From an uncultured Erysipelotrichaceae bacterium (GTDB taxonomy: Bacteria > Bacillota_I > Bacilli_A > RFN20 > CAG-826), in contig CADAXQ010000013.1 of NCBI GenBank assembly GCA_902791935.1, positions 1 through 46,917 on the forward strand: a stretch of DNA of 46,917 nucleotides, given 5' to 3'. A program made the position numbers and the translations under genes. The stretch's first letter is position 1. Every line of letters starts with the position of its first letter. Below the pieces are notes generated by a model. The model saw only the letters and a program-made list of their open reading frames with translations, did no database searches and had not been told where the DNA came from. Below, piece by piece: positions 1 through 9,214 of this stretch.

Positions 1-102
1 CTCCTGTAGATAAGTGTCGCAACTATATCTTACACCAGGATTGATATGAGCCTTTATTTTTGCCTAGAAGTGTTGCACTTGAACGGTAAATTCACCGGAT
101 AT

Positions 103-126
103 AAAAAAGCCTCTGTTTCCAGAGGC
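103..126 (-). terminator. Intrinsic terminator of the rubrerythrin gene
   Basis: On the minus strand a perfect 7-bp stem (GCCTCTG/CAGAGGC) with a GAAA tetraloop is followed by a run of six T. It lies 17 bases past the rubrerythrin stop codon, so it ends that transcript. Confidence 0.85.
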
Positions 127-142
127 TAAAGGCGTCAATTCC

Positions 143-724
143 TTATTTCTCTTCGCCGAAGTAACGGGCTAAGAGGCCTTCGAAGGCTTTGCCATGACGC
201 GCTTCATCACGAGCCATTTCGTGAACAGTGTCATGGATGGCATCGAGATTAAGTTGTTTCGCTTTCTTGGCTAATTCAAACTTGCCTTCGGTAGCGCCAT
301 ATTCGGCATCAACACGAAGTTCGAGGTTCTTTTTGGTCGACGGGGTGAGCACTTCACCGAGCAATTCCGCAAAGCGAGCGGCATGATTGGCTTCTTCCAT
401 CGCGGCCTTTTCATAGTAAAGACCAATTTCTGGATAGCCTTCGCGATAAGCAACGCGCGACATGGCAAGATACATACCAACTTCCGAGCATTCACCTTGG
501 AAGTTCATCCGTAAACCTTCACGGATTTCTTCTGGAACGTTTGCTTCTTGTGCAACGCCGAGCACGTGTTCAGCTGCCCAGACTTTCTTTTCTTCAACAG
601 GAACAAACGCGGATTTTGGGGCACCGCAGGTCGGACATTTCCAGGTGTCTGGAAGATCAGCGAACTTTACGCCTTCTTTTTCTTCGTCATAGATGTGGCC
701 ACAGATTTTGCAACGGTATTTCAT
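143..724 (-). CDS. Reverse rubrerythrin (rubredoxin-ferritin-like peroxidase)
   Basis: The 193-residue protein starts with a rubredoxin domain (CKICG near residue 5, [11 protein letters not shown] near residue 30) followed by a ferritin-like diiron domain with EAN-H and DEARHG helices. The rubredoxin domain is N-terminal, the reverse of classical rubrerythrin. Proteins of this order in clostridia are NADH-dependent peroxide and oxygen reductases of the cytoplasm. The start is supported by an AGGAG site 7 bases upstream. It is a single-gene unit with its own terminator. A dyad with an ATAATATT core lies upstream (about 760-780) and resembles the sequence before the Dps gene at 43.2 kb, so joint peroxide-stress control is possible. 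Confidence 0.93.
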   Translation of the reverse strand: MKYRCKICGHIYDEEKEGVKFADLPDTWKCPTCGAPKSAFVPVEEKKVWAAEHVLGVAQEANVPEEIREGLRMNFQGECSEVGMYLAMSRVAYREGYPEIGLYYEKAAMEEANHAARFAELLGEVLTPSTKKNLELRVDAEYGATEGKFELAKKAKQLNLDAIHDTVHEMARDEARHGKAFEGLLARYFGEEK

Positions 725-811
725 AATTTCTCCTTTATTTCAGCAAGATGGTTCTTGCCTAACGAATAATATTGTTAGCAAAGAAGCGCCATCGATAGCA
801 AGCAAGATGCT

Positions 812-2335
812 TCACGATGATTTCTTCCAAGAAGAATAATCGGTGAGGTCACGGAACTTTTGGTGATCGAGCTTTGCGATCTTTGCAGCCGCATGTTTTC
901 CTACAAAGAGCGCCACTGGCAATCCGCCTGGCGGCATAATCCACTGTCCAGAAAGAATGACGTTATTTAATCCCTTTACACGGCCGTTATGCATGAATCC
1001 TTTGGCGTTTTCAGTGGTTAAGAAAGCCATATAAGATCCGCGATAAGCGTTGCCATAACGTTCGTAAGTAATCGGCGTCGTGACATCGATGCAACGAATG
1101 GAATCTAACGGAACGGGATAATCCTCAGCAATCCGTTGTCTAAATGTTTCTCCTAACGCTTCCTTTTGCGCTTCATATTCTTCATGGCTCAATTGCTTAA
1201 TCGTGTCATAGGCATTTTCCTTGGCAGGCAAAAGAACGGTCAGCAATGTAGATCCGTCTTTTCCTTTTAAAGAAGGGTCAAAAGAGAAGTTGCGAATCGC
1301 ATAATGGTCTATGGTTTCGCCAAAGAAAGAGATGGGTTTGGTAAGGACGTCATACATCTTAGGAAAAGACGAGACATCGCTGGTTACTTTATAAGAAAGT
1401 AGAAATCCTGCGCTATAAGGGTAATCCAAGCGGTTTTGAAAACGGAAATGATAGAATTCATCCTTATATTTACCGCCTAATAAGTCGTATAGCGCATAAT
1501 GCATATCCACGGCAGATATCACATAATCTGCCGCTACAAAGCGACCATTTTCTAATAAGGCACCAGTTGCTTTCTTGCCTTCGGTGACAATCTTTTTAAC
1601 TGGTGTATTGAGGTACAGTTTTCCTCCTAACGACCGATAATGTTCGGCAACCCGTAACATCATCTTTAAACTGCCACCTTCTGGAACTCCGGCATCGCCA
1701 CGAGCAAAGGTCTGCAAAACATAAAACAAAGAATGAGAACTATAGTTCCCTTCCAAGAAACGTTTTAAGACATACGATAAGTCAGGATTCTTGAACCGTT
1801 CACAATAATGATTGAGGTTAATGCGTTTGTATTTCTGCATGCTTAACGCCATCGGAAGCATCGGAATTCCGAATGCCATTAAAGAGAACGGATTCATTTG
1901 CTCTAATGGCTTTTTTACCGGGATACGAACCGTTTGATAATGACGAATCGTACGGAACATCTTCCTAATCGGTTTCGTATCTTCGGGATAACGCCGCAAC
2001 ATTTCATCTTCCAATTTGTGAAAGTCCGCATCAAAAACTAAATCCCCGTGAGGAGTTTGAAAAACAGTTAGATACTCTGCTGGATAAATTTTGGTGTGTT
2101 CATCAAATGCCCCAATATGTTTCCATAACGGGTACAAATCAGATTTAGGGTTGGTACCTACAATCCAATGGGCACACCCATCGATATAATTTCCTTCGCG
2201 GTACCAGCCAGTGCATTCTCCCCCAGGAATGGGATTCTTTTCATAAATCTCAACGTCGTAACCGTTATCTATACAATAAATCCCCGAAGTAAGACCGGAA
2301 AGGCCTCCTCCGATGATAATGATCTTTTTTGCCAT
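812..2335 (-). CDS. FAD-dependent oxidoreductase, phytoene desaturase-like
   Basis: 507 residues. An N-terminal dinucleotide fold (IIIGGGLSGL near residue 6, acidic strand end EIYEKN near 30) is followed by the GGECTGWY segment of the CrtI/phytoene desaturase-like flavoproteins. A C-terminal FAD-contact motif (SGQWIMPPGGLPVA near residue 460) completes the fold. Gut bacterial members are annotated as generic NAD(P)/FAD oxidoreductases and can act on carotenoids, retinoids or fatty acids; the substrate here is unknown. No carotenoid synthase genes are nearby, so carotenoid synthesis is unlikely. The start follows a weak AGGGTAG site. The upstream gene has its own terminator, so this gene is probably transcribed alone. 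Confidence 0.85.
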   Translation of the reverse strand: MAKKIIIIGGGLSGLTSGIYCIDNGYDVEIYEKNPIPGGECTGWYREGNYIDGCAHWIVGTNPKSDLYPLWKHIGAFDEHTKIYPAEYLTVFQTPHGDLVFDADFHKLEDEMLRRYPEDTKPIRKMFRTIRHYQTVRIPVKKPLEQMNPFSLMAFGIPMLPMALSMQKYKRINLNHYCERFKNPDLSYVLKRFLEGNYSSHSLFYVLQTFARGDAGVPEGGSLKMMLRVAEHYRSLGGKLYLNTPVKKIVTEGKKATGALLENGRFVAADYVISAVDMHYALYDLLGGKYKDEFYHFRFQNRLDYPYSAGFLLSYKVTSDVSSFPKMYDVLTKPISFFGETIDHYAIRNFSFDPSLKGKDGSTLLTVLLPAKENAYDTIKQLSHEEYEAQKEALGETFRQRIAEDYPVPLDSIRCIDVTTPITYERYGNAYRGSYMAFLTTENAKGFMHNGRVKGLNNVILSGQWIMPPGGLPVALFVGKHAAAKIAKLDHQKFRDLTDYSSWKKSS

Positions 2336-2378
2336 AGCACTACCCTAGAAGCATTTCCGATCCACTTCAAGAATATTT

Positions 2379-2405
2379 AAAAAAGAACCGGAGACCAGTT
2401 CTTTT
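2379..2405 (-). terminator. Intrinsic terminator after the MazG-like gene
   Basis: On the minus strand the arms AAAAGAAC and GTTCTTTT, with a 9-base loop, run into T residues just past the stop codon at 2411. It separates the helicase/pyrophosphatase pair from the flavoprotein gene. Confidence 0.75.
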
Positions 2406-2410
2406 AAACG

Positions 2411-2737
2411 TCAAAGTTTATCGTACTTATCTGCACGACCTTTGGCCTTCTCGACAGGATACTTCTTCCCGTTTTTGACCATTTTCTCTTCGATGATGGC
2501 TTTCACATCTAGATGGAGCGTTGTCGCAAGTTGCAACGCATAAGCGAAGACATCCGCCAACTCTTCTTTTACTGCCTCAAAATCATAATGTTCTTCATCC
2601 CATTGGAAGCATTCCAAAAGTTCGCCCGATTCAATCGAAATGCTTTTGGCTAAATTTGCTGGGGTATGGAATTGGTCCCAATCCCGTGCTTTATTAAACG
2701 CCTCTAATTCGTTTTGCAATGTTTTGATATCGTCCAT
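2411..2737 (-). CDS. MazG-like nucleotide pyrophosphohydrolase (DCTPP1/RS21-C6 type)
   Basis: 108 residues, the usual length of the all-alpha dCTPase-like NTP pyrophosphatases. The metal-binding pattern is visible: ESGE at 36-39, then EELAD at 58-62. Members hydrolyse (d)NTPs to monophosphates and pyrophosphate in the cytoplasm, usually to clean the nucleotide pool; related enzymes occur in phage defence. The gene starts 1 base after the stop of the helicase gene, and its AAGGAG site lies inside that gene's end, so the two are translationally coupled. The link suggests a shared job, which is an inference. Confidence 0.87.
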   Translation of the reverse strand: MDDIKTLQNELEAFNKARDWDQFHTPANLAKSISIESGELLECFQWDEEHYDFEAVKEELADVFAYALQLATTLHLDVKAIIEEKMVKNGKKYPVEKAKGRADKYDKL

Positions 2738-2738
2738 T

Positions 2739-4733
2739 TTAGTTCTCCTTCAACAATGACTTTAAATAATCTCTTAAAGCCGGATCTTCACAATAAACAT
2801 AGGTTCCCTTCATTCCACGCGTCAATAGCACGTGATAGGTGTTGCGAATTAAACGAGCCGCAAGTTCAGGAGAGGTATTCGCCTGATGGATGCCGCTCGC
2901 GGTGTCAGTAGTAACTCCGGTATCTTTATGGAATTCTAAGCAGCCTCTTTCTCGGTTATAAGTCATGTCTTTTCCAATGATTACCCCACAATAAGGCATA
3001 TCGAGTCCCTGGCACGTATGAATACAACCCACTTCTTCTACGGAATCGGGATCATCAAGCCAAGAATAACCGCCTCCGCCTGAAGTGATATAGAGATTCC
3101 ATTTCGCATAAAATGGCTTCTTTGTATCGATATCTAAAGCAATGTCATGCCCAGGATCATCTCGTCCCATTTTTTTCGTTTTCCAGTCGAACGTATATCC
3201 TGCTACCATCCTACATTTGCCTGACGAAGCCAAAGATAAGCCAGCTGTATCGCGTTTTTGCCTTTCTTCCCGATCTCGTTTACGGATTTCATCCCGCATA
3301 TCTACCGTATAATCAAATACACGGAAGTCATATTGATTTGGCTTTAAAAGATAAGGAACGGCGGTGTCGTAACCCAAGAATCCACGGATAAACCGCATAT
3401 AGTCTTCGCCACCAAGGCAACGGAATTCACTGGTAAGTTTCAAATCATCGCCCATGATGACTTCGGAGCGTTCTTTGTAGGCAGCTTGTTTGATGTGCTC
3501 AATCGTTCCGTAGTCATAAACCGTGACTTGTTGGTCATCATCCACAAAGAATACCGAGACCGTCGCAGCACGAATAATGAGTTCAATCGCATTCGGCCCA
3601 TCTTTGGAGATGCCATGACTTCCTGCCGCATGGTCAAACACACGATGCCCCTCATCCGCGAACAAACAGGCAAAGTCATTCTCACGACTTTTGGCAAAGC
3701 TAGAAGGATCTTTGAAAAGTTCTTTTAAGGCAGCTTTCTTATAGTTATCCCCAATGAGTTCTTGCTTATAAAGATTCTTTGGGGCAGCATTTGCCGTCAC
3801 GTAAGCGCAGGTTAATTTCTTTTCATGACGCGCTCCTGAAATGAGTTGCCCCATGGCTCTCAAAGCCACCACTGACTTTCCTGAACCGGGGCCGCCTTGA
3901 ATAATGATGGTTTTCTTCTGCCGATAATACAAACAACGACGAACCGTACTGACAATGGTCGCCACCGCTGTTGCTTGCCCTTCGTCATAGGAAAAGAAGT
4001 CATTGCCTTGTAAGGCCGAAGTGAGCATGTCGGATAACTGATCAGAGGGTCGAAGCTCACTATTATCAATCTCGTATAACAATCCAGGGTTATGAGCGCT
4101 GCGATAAGGTTTACTTACATACTTTTCTAAGAATTGTTGCAATTTATCAGCATCGCCTTGTAAGTAAGCAGGGGCTTTCTCTACCAAAGGGAACAAATCC
4201 GTGTCATCTAAAAAGGAAGCGAATTTCTCCTGCATATTATGCAAATAAGAACAAGCGTGTAGCCCTATTTTCTGATCTTGGATGTAGGCGTTAAAGTTGC
4301 GCATGATGTTGATATAGTTCCCTGCTTGATAGGAAGGATGCCAATAATCGCCGAGCCCTCCACCACCATTGGTAAAGACAAAATCTGGTTTATTGCTACG
4401 ATTCGCGTCAGACCATTGTTTGAGCTCTACCACGACAACATTTCGTATCCCGAGAGCATCCGTTCCACATAGCAAAAAATCAATCCGGTCCTTGCTGATG
4501 GAAGGCTTATACTCAATCGCCACTTCTACCTCGCGATCTATCCGTGACTTTTCTAACACTTTTGCCATGGCAGGCAAAGAATGCTTCCAAGCTTCTTTTT
4601 GCGAATCACCAAAACTGGTAATGCAATGTTTCCGCATGTCTTCCGCCACAATATCAGAAATGTCCTTTCCGCTTGAATTTGAAGAGGAACATTGATTTAA
4701 GAAAGTGCGCACAGGTTCGTGATAAACAATCAT
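2739..4733 (-). CDS. Schlafen group 3-like helicase (DUF2075) with PD-(D/E)XK-like N-terminus
   Basis: 664 residues. The central P-loop domain is of the DUF2075/SLFN group 3 helicase type: Walker A GGPGSGKS at 280-287, Walker B CLFADEGH near 356-363, VDDDQQ near 397-402, then the late SF1 motifs TCQGLD and YHVLLTRGMKG near the C-terminus. The first 130 residues hold D85 and E103-L-K105 separated by a hydrophobic strand, the spacing of a PD-(D/E)XK nuclease core. This suggests a nuclease-helicase acting on nucleic acid. There is no ribosome site before the ATG, and a TATATA-like -10 lies about 7 bases upstream, so the mRNA may be leaderless. It is coupled to the downstream pyrophosphatase. The exact biological role is unproven. 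Confidence 0.83.
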   Translation of the reverse strand: MIVYHEPVRTFLNQCSSSNSSGKDISDIVAEDMRKHCITSFGDSQKEAWKHSLPAMAKVLEKSRIDREVEVAIEYKPSISKDRIDFLLCGTDALGIRNVVVVELKQWSDANRSNKPDFVFTNGGGGLGDYWHPSYQAGNYINIMRNFNAYIQDQKIGLHACSYLHNMQEKFASFLDDTDLFPLVEKAPAYLQGDADKLQQFLEKYVSKPYRSAHNPGLLYEIDNSELRPSDQLSDMLTSALQGNDFFSYDEGQATAVATIVSTVRRCLYYRQKKTIIIQGGPGSGKSVVALRAMGQLISGARHEKKLTCAYVTANAAPKNLYKQELIGDNYKKAALKELFKDPSSFAKSRENDFACLFADEGHRVFDHAAGSHGISKDGPNAIELIIRAATVSVFFVDDDQQVTVYDYGTIEHIKQAAYKERSEVIMGDDLKLTSEFRCLGGEDYMRFIRGFLGYDTAVPYLLKPNQYDFRVFDYTVDMRDEIRKRDREERQKRDTAGLSLASSGKCRMVAGYTFDWKTKKMGRDDPGHDIALDIDTKKPFYAKWNLYITSGGGGYSWLDDPDSVEEVGCIHTCQGLDMPYCGVIIGKDMTYNRERGCLEFHKDTGVTTDTASGIHQANTSPELAARLIRNTYHVLLTRGMKGTYVYCEDPALRDYLKSLLKEN

Positions 4734-4778
4734 AAGTGTTATATAAATGTTATATCTAATCGACAGGCAAAACTACGA

Positions 4779-4806
4779 GAAAAGAAAAGGGCAGGTTGCC
4801 CTGCCC
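4779..4806 (-). terminator. Intrinsic terminator after the AlbA regulator gene
   Basis: Minus-strand stem GGGCAGG/CCTGCCC with a 4-base loop followed by TTTTCTTTTC. It lies directly beyond the stop codon at 4820. The same stem sequence is reused at 6271-6297. Confidence 0.85.
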
Positions 4807-4819
4807 CCATGCAACAGAA

Positions 4820-6127
4820 TTAGGATTTTGTCTCCCAGTAGCCGTCCCGTTTCGAACCCGAACGAACAATAAGGCCAAGCTCTGCCAGTTTTACCGTGAT
4901 TTTCTTGATTGTGCTTTCGCTTTTCTTCACGGCATCAGCAATCTCCTTGATTGAAGCTTTTGGATTATCTTTAAGGAAGGACAAAACTTCTTTTTGCGTT
5001 GTGTTTAAGGAAAGAAGAACGTCATCATTCAAAGCAGCGCGTGTGACCCAATCTGGCACAAACGCATAAGGAATTTTCACCGTGATAAAGTGATTCGAAA
5101 TATGAAATGCTTCTTTTCCATAAGCACGCACGATAATCGGAACTCCGTGCCCTGTTTGTTCGGCATAGCCAAGCTGCGTGAATATGGTTTGAAGTGCCTT
5201 ACTCACAGGATGCGAGTCGCCTTCATAGAAGGCGTCTTCCGATAATCCAAAGGGAAGGCCGCCATAAGAAATTACTTCTATTCGATCGGAGAAAATATAA
5301 ATGGCAGGCGGTGTTAAATCGTGCCAAGAGTTATGAAGACAGGCATTAATCCACGCTTCGCGGAAGGCTTGAAAATCAAAGAGAGAAATATCTTTTCTTT
5401 GAATACCGCTCATATCCACATTGGTTTCATCAATGCTTTGTACATAATCTAAGGCTTGTTGCATCGCTAAAATCATGCATTTATTGCCGAATTCAGTGCG
5501 TTGTGAAATTGCTGCCTTATCTTTGCCAGGGAAACGCGCCACTTTGATAGAAACATCGCTTTCATCGGACAAAAGTTCTGCCATTTGGTTGAATTTGCCG
5601 CTATCCGTCAGCAAGCGCTCATTCTTGAAAAAAGTTTTTTCGTTAGAAACATGATAACCATGCGAAACCAGCAACGAAATTAACTGTGTGAAATGCAAAT
5701 CCTGACGCGAAGCTTCCGACTCACGAATAAAATCAAATCCCGAACCAACAAACATCTTTTTTAAGGCTTCGCGTGTGGCATGTTTGTCTTGGTCTGCAGA
5801 TCGAGCGTAATAAAGGCCATAAGCCGAATAAGGAGAGTCTGTTCCTTCGACATCAACTTGAATATATTCCGTTCCTTCGGGGGTTGTTTTAACGGCGATA
5901 GTTGGAATAATTTGTGGCTCGATAAAATTGTAGACAGCCTCGGAAATCGTCCTCTCTGTGTCTTTTCCGATTTGCTGGCCCACTACATCGCCGTCATTGT
6001 TAACCCCAAAATAAAGAGTTCCTTTGCCCGACTTATTGAGCATAGAGGCCAAAGATATGATGCCTTCTTTCAATTCTGCCGTTGTTTTCTTAAATTCAAC
6101 AGTTTCGCTTTCTTTCCCAAGATTCAT
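4820..6127 (-). CDS. AlbA_2/Schlafen-type ATP-binding regulator
   Basis: About 435 residues. The N-terminal AlbA_2 (divergent AAA_4, Schlafen-like) domain carries ESETVEFKK and GKGTLYFGVNNDGDVVG. A GHKL-like C-terminal ATP-binding region has INACLHNSW, IEVISYGGLP and QTGHGVPII motifs, and a winged helix ends the protein (KEVLSFLKDNPKASIKEIAD). Such proteins are mostly putative transcription regulators, and some act in defence. I place the start at 6127, where GGAG lies 7 bases upstream. The longer frame to 6202 only reads through four 12-bp repeats. Those repeats, about 40 bases before the start, could be an autoregulatory operator. Confidence 0.82.
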   Translation of the reverse strand: MNLGKESETVEFKKTTAELKEGIISLASMLNKSGKGTLYFGVNNDGDVVGQQIGKDTERTISEAVYNFIEPQIIPTIAVKTTPEGTEYIQVDVEGTDSPYSAYGLYYARSADQDKHATREALKKMFVGSGFDFIRESEASRQDLHFTQLISLLVSHGYHVSNEKTFFKNERLLTDSGKFNQMAELLSDESDVSIKVARFPGKDKAAISQRTEFGNKCMILAMQQALDYVQSIDETNVDMSGIQRKDISLFDFQAFREAWINACLHNSWHDLTPPAIYIFSDRIEVISYGGLPFGLSEDAFYEGDSHPVSKALQTIFTQLGYAEQTGHGVPIIVRAYGKEAFHISNHFITVKIPYAFVPDWVTRAALNDDVLLSLNTTQKEVLSFLKDNPKASIKEIADAVKKSESTIKKITVKLAELGLIVRSGSKRDGYWETKS

Positions 6128-6166
6128 ATGATTCTCCGCACTGATTTCTATGATTAGTATAACATT

Positions 6167-6212
6167 AGTACCATTCAAAGTATAATTCAAAGTACCATTC
6201 AAAGTACCATTT
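6167..6212 (-). repeat. Four tandem 12-bp repeats upstream of the AlbA regulator
   Basis: Units at 6167, 6179, 6191 and 6203 read AGTACCATTCAA on the plus strand (TTGAATGGTACT on the minus). The second unit carries a 2-base change and the last is truncated at 10 bp. A 12-bp period puts the units on nearly the same helix face. A TATACT hexamer follows at 6161-6156. The position fits an operator array for the downstream DNA-binding protein, which is an inference. Confidence 0.75.
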
Positions 6213-6270
6213 TAGCGTAATGATTAGTTCAATTGGTTGCCTTAATGGTCACTAACCATTTATGTTTTGC

Positions 6271-6297
6271 AAATAAAAAGGGCAGGTTTCCCTGCCC
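6271..6297 (-). terminator. Intrinsic terminator after a lipoprotein gene
   Basis: Minus-strand stem GGGCAGG/CCTGCCC with a GAAA loop and a TTTTT tail, 18 bases past the stop codon at 6316. Confidence 0.87.
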
Positions 6298-6315
6298 AAA
6301 ATAGATAGAAGAGGA

Positions 6316-7617
6316 TTATGCCGCGTCTTGGTAAGAGATACGAACGATGGTGTCACCTTCAATCGTGATGTAGTAAGCACGAGCGTGATCTTCTTCGACT
6401 TCCACTTCGGTATATTCGTCATCGCCGTCGGCTTTCATCTCGACCAAATAAGTTTTGCCACTCGGCGCTGCTTCGTTAATCTTCACATAAATTCCTTGGT
6501 GGTCATAAAGAGTTGGAACTTCGTCGCTTCTCGTATCGGAGTCTTCCATATCTTCCCAATAAGAAACCGTAACTCCTGTGACTTCATTAAATCTCACAGT
6601 TAAAGTGCGGACTTCTTGTGCATCGCCTTCAGCAAAGGTGAAGGTAGCGGCAACACTTGGCGCAACAAACGTTCCGGCATAGCAACCATTCGCTGCATCC
6701 CACTCCATAGCAACATCGGAATCGCCTAATTTGGCTTTTACTGTCTTCTCATAGGAAGAAATACGGGCAGTGACTTGGACATTTTCTCCGACTGCAAAAG
6801 CACCTGTGCCATTATCTTCCGTTATGGATACTCCGCTAGTTTCGCCGGTTAAAGAGAACTCATAAATGTAGGATACTGGTTGCGAAACCGTGAGTGTAAC
6901 ATTGGTAGCCGCTTCCACCATGGCGCTGATCCACACGTCCTCGTCAATCATAAAGAATGAATAGAGACCGCTTGTGTCCTCCACCCGGCTGACATCAACT
7001 TTTGTCCCAGAGGTTTGCCCAGCCACAGCAACCGCAGTGACGACATAACCGTCCGCTGCCGTCAAACGGAAATCGACTTGATCGCCTTCAATCGGATTTT
7101 CGGTGATGACGTTCAACGTTGCATTCGCGATGTCTTTTCCTGCTACGGCACGAACTTTTTTGGCATTCACGACTAAGGTATCGCTCTTATCTAATGTCTT
7201 GTTTTCGGCAGCGCCGATACGATAAACCTTGACGCCATCCGCGGTGCTTCCATACGCGCCGCTGCAGAATAGGGTGCCTTTAACAGAAGAAATCGCATTG
7301 TTTATCATCAAGCGGTACCCATCTTTCAATTCAATGGTCGCGTAGATGGTATCCAAGTCACCCCAAACTGTAATCGCCTTACCTAACGTTGCATTGCTGG
7401 TATCAAAATCATCATAGAATGAGATTTTGGTAACCGCTTCGTTTGCTTGGACCAAGATTTTATTCTCGACGGCTTCGGAAGATGTCGAAGAAGAAACTTG
7501 CGAAGAAGACGCCGCTGAAGAATTCGGAGCTGGTACGGAAGAACTTCCGTTCCCCACATTACAAGCGGCTAGTAACGCTGCGGTAGAAAGCAGCATAAAC
7601 AACGATTTTCGATTCAT
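6316..7617 (-). CDS. Surface lipoprotein of unknown function
   Basis: 433 residues with a lipoprotein signal peptide (MNRKSLFMLLSTAALLAAC, lipobox LAAC) and a serine-rich linker after the cysteine. The body is beta-rich and looks like several Ig-like modules (for example TLTVSQPVSYIYEFSLTG and RTLTVRFNEVTGVTVSY). No catalytic motif is evident. I prefer the second ATG (7617) because AAAGGA lies 8 bases before it but only about 2 before the first (7623). It has its own terminator. It is expected on the outer face of the membrane, perhaps as an adhesin or binding protein, but I do not recognise the family. Confidence 0.75.
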   Translation of the reverse strand: MNRKSLFMLLSTAALLAACNVGNGSSSVPAPNSSAASSSQVSSSTSSEAVENKILVQANEAVTKISFYDDFDTSNATLGKAITVWGDLDTIYATIELKDGYRLMINNAISSVKGTLFCSGAYGSTADGVKVYRIGAAENKTLDKSDTLVVNAKKVRAVAGKDIANATLNVITENPIEGDQVDFRLTAADGYVVTAVAVAGQTSGTKVDVSRVEDTSGLYSFFMIDEDVWISAMVEAATNVTLTVSQPVSYIYEFSLTGETSGVSITEDNGTGAFAVGENVQVTARISSYEKTVKAKLGDSDVAMEWDAANGCYAGTFVAPSVAATFTFAEGDAQEVRTLTVRFNEVTGVTVSYWEDMEDSDTRSDEVPTLYDHQGIYVKINEAAPSGKTYLVEMKADGDDEYTEVEVEEDHARAYYITIEGDTIVRISYQDAA

Positions 7618-7670
7618 ATTCATTTTCCTTTCTGGACATTGCCCTATGGATCAAATTCAGAACCAAAGTT

Positions 7671-9214
7671 TTAACGTGTCAGCCCTTCGCTACGAAGCGT
7701 GGAGTTTGCAATCATTCCGACATCGAAGTTGAGGCTGATAATAGCGTGGCCATAGTTATCGCAGAACATGCCATTTAATACGATGGCCTTGTCTTGTGGA
7801 CCATAGAAATAGAGATAGTTCAGGTCTTCTAGCGTTTCTCCAGAAGAGGCAGATATGGCTTGATTAATCGTGCTGGTTCCCTGTTTCCAAGAAGCAGCTT
7901 TCGCGGCCTCAGCATAGGTGTTGTAATACTTTCTCGCTTCCTCCACAGAATCAAACGCCAATTGGAAAAAGCAATTATGTTCGTGAAGCAAGTCCCCTTG
8001 AATCAGAGTAGCCACAATATGATCAGAGACCGGGAAAGTAAAGAATGCGGTAGTCTGCGATGAATTTTGTTTGTTCCAGGCGTCCAATAAAGCGTTAGGA
8101 TAAGTTAAATCGGCGCTTTCTAAGTTCTGATTCCAGAAGGTGAAACCCACATACATCTCACGGGTTTCGTCATCGTACTGCATCAAAACGGAGCAAAGGC
8201 TTTCTTGGATATAGCCATTTTGTTCCACGGCAATCTTCGTCATTTTCCAGCTATAGTCTTTGCTGGTATACGTGATGGTATTTCCATCTTCATCCTTCTC
8301 ATAAGCAAAACCGGCTGCGAGTAATTGTTCTGCGTAAGAAGCACGGTAATCATCGACATTTTGATCTGTAAATCCTAACGATAAGATTTCGTCAGAGATG
8401 GCAACGTTGGATTCGCCGTCATCGCGGAATTTGACCGAAGCATCTTTTGGGAAGGGAATGGTACCACGGCCCGCGGAAAACAATCCGTCTTCACCAGATA
8501 AGAATCGTTCCGAGAACGAAGTCCGTGTGACCGCTCCCGTTGGGTTGGCTAAGAAAGCATTCACTGCCGCATTATTCGTGCTACCCACATTTTCAATCGC
8601 ATAAGAATGCTCCACTTCTTCTTCGGTATAAGGATCTTGATAGACGTAATAAACCATCAAGGAATTTGATTGCTGGTTTAAAGTCATGGTCATTCTCGAG
8701 AGGTAGTTAAAGTAAGTCCCTGACCAATCTCCGAAACGATAAAGGCAACGGGCCAACATGGAGTGCAGTTGAAGCTCGAAGTCAGTTCCCGTGTCTCCGA
8801 TAGCTTCAAAAGAGAGCGTATCCCCCACTTAATCCGTAAATAGGCTTAAGTTCAAACCGTCTTTAAGAACGTGCCATCGCTGTAATATTGTCCTAACGTA
8901 ACATTGCCATTGGCATCGAAAGTGAAGTCATAAATCCCAGCATCGCCGTTTGTGATGTAGCCTTCTTGTTTGCCGTTTGGAAAATATTCCATCGTGGCTT
9001 CGCCATAATAATAAACAACGCCGCCATCATCTTTAGTGATGGTGCCGTTGTCGTCTTTCGTGGCAGCAAAGAACGCATCAATCGCACGTCCGTTAGTGAC
9101 GGAAGAGGAGGAAGTTACTTCAGAACTGGAGGAATCCGACACCGTCGCCGGATTGCCACAAGATATTAAGGTAATCAAAGGAAGAGTAATGGTTAAAACA
9201 AGGCGCTTTTTCAT
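7671..9214 (-). pseudogene. Broken lipoprotein gene (N-terminal and C-terminal parts)
   Basis: The first part, 9214 to 8852, is a 120-residue lipoprotein start (MKKRLVLTITLPLITLISC, then a serine-rich linker) ending LKTV-stop. The second part, 8828 to 7671, is 385 open codons with no signal peptide, no ribosome site and only a GTG immediately after a TAA stop. Reading the second frame upstream gives KDGLNLSLFTD before that TAA, which would continue the first part smoothly after ..GTFLK. This points to one secreted protein of about 515 residues interrupted by a frameshift near 8860 and a TAA at about 8831. Two separate genes remain possible. The function is unknown. Confidence 0.5.

Noticed and set aside
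12..85. Sequences resembling the ends of an IS30-type element (AAGTGTCGCAACT and AAGTGTTGCACTT) at the left edge
   Set aside because: Only two short similar words are visible and no transposase or full terminal repeat lies in the window.
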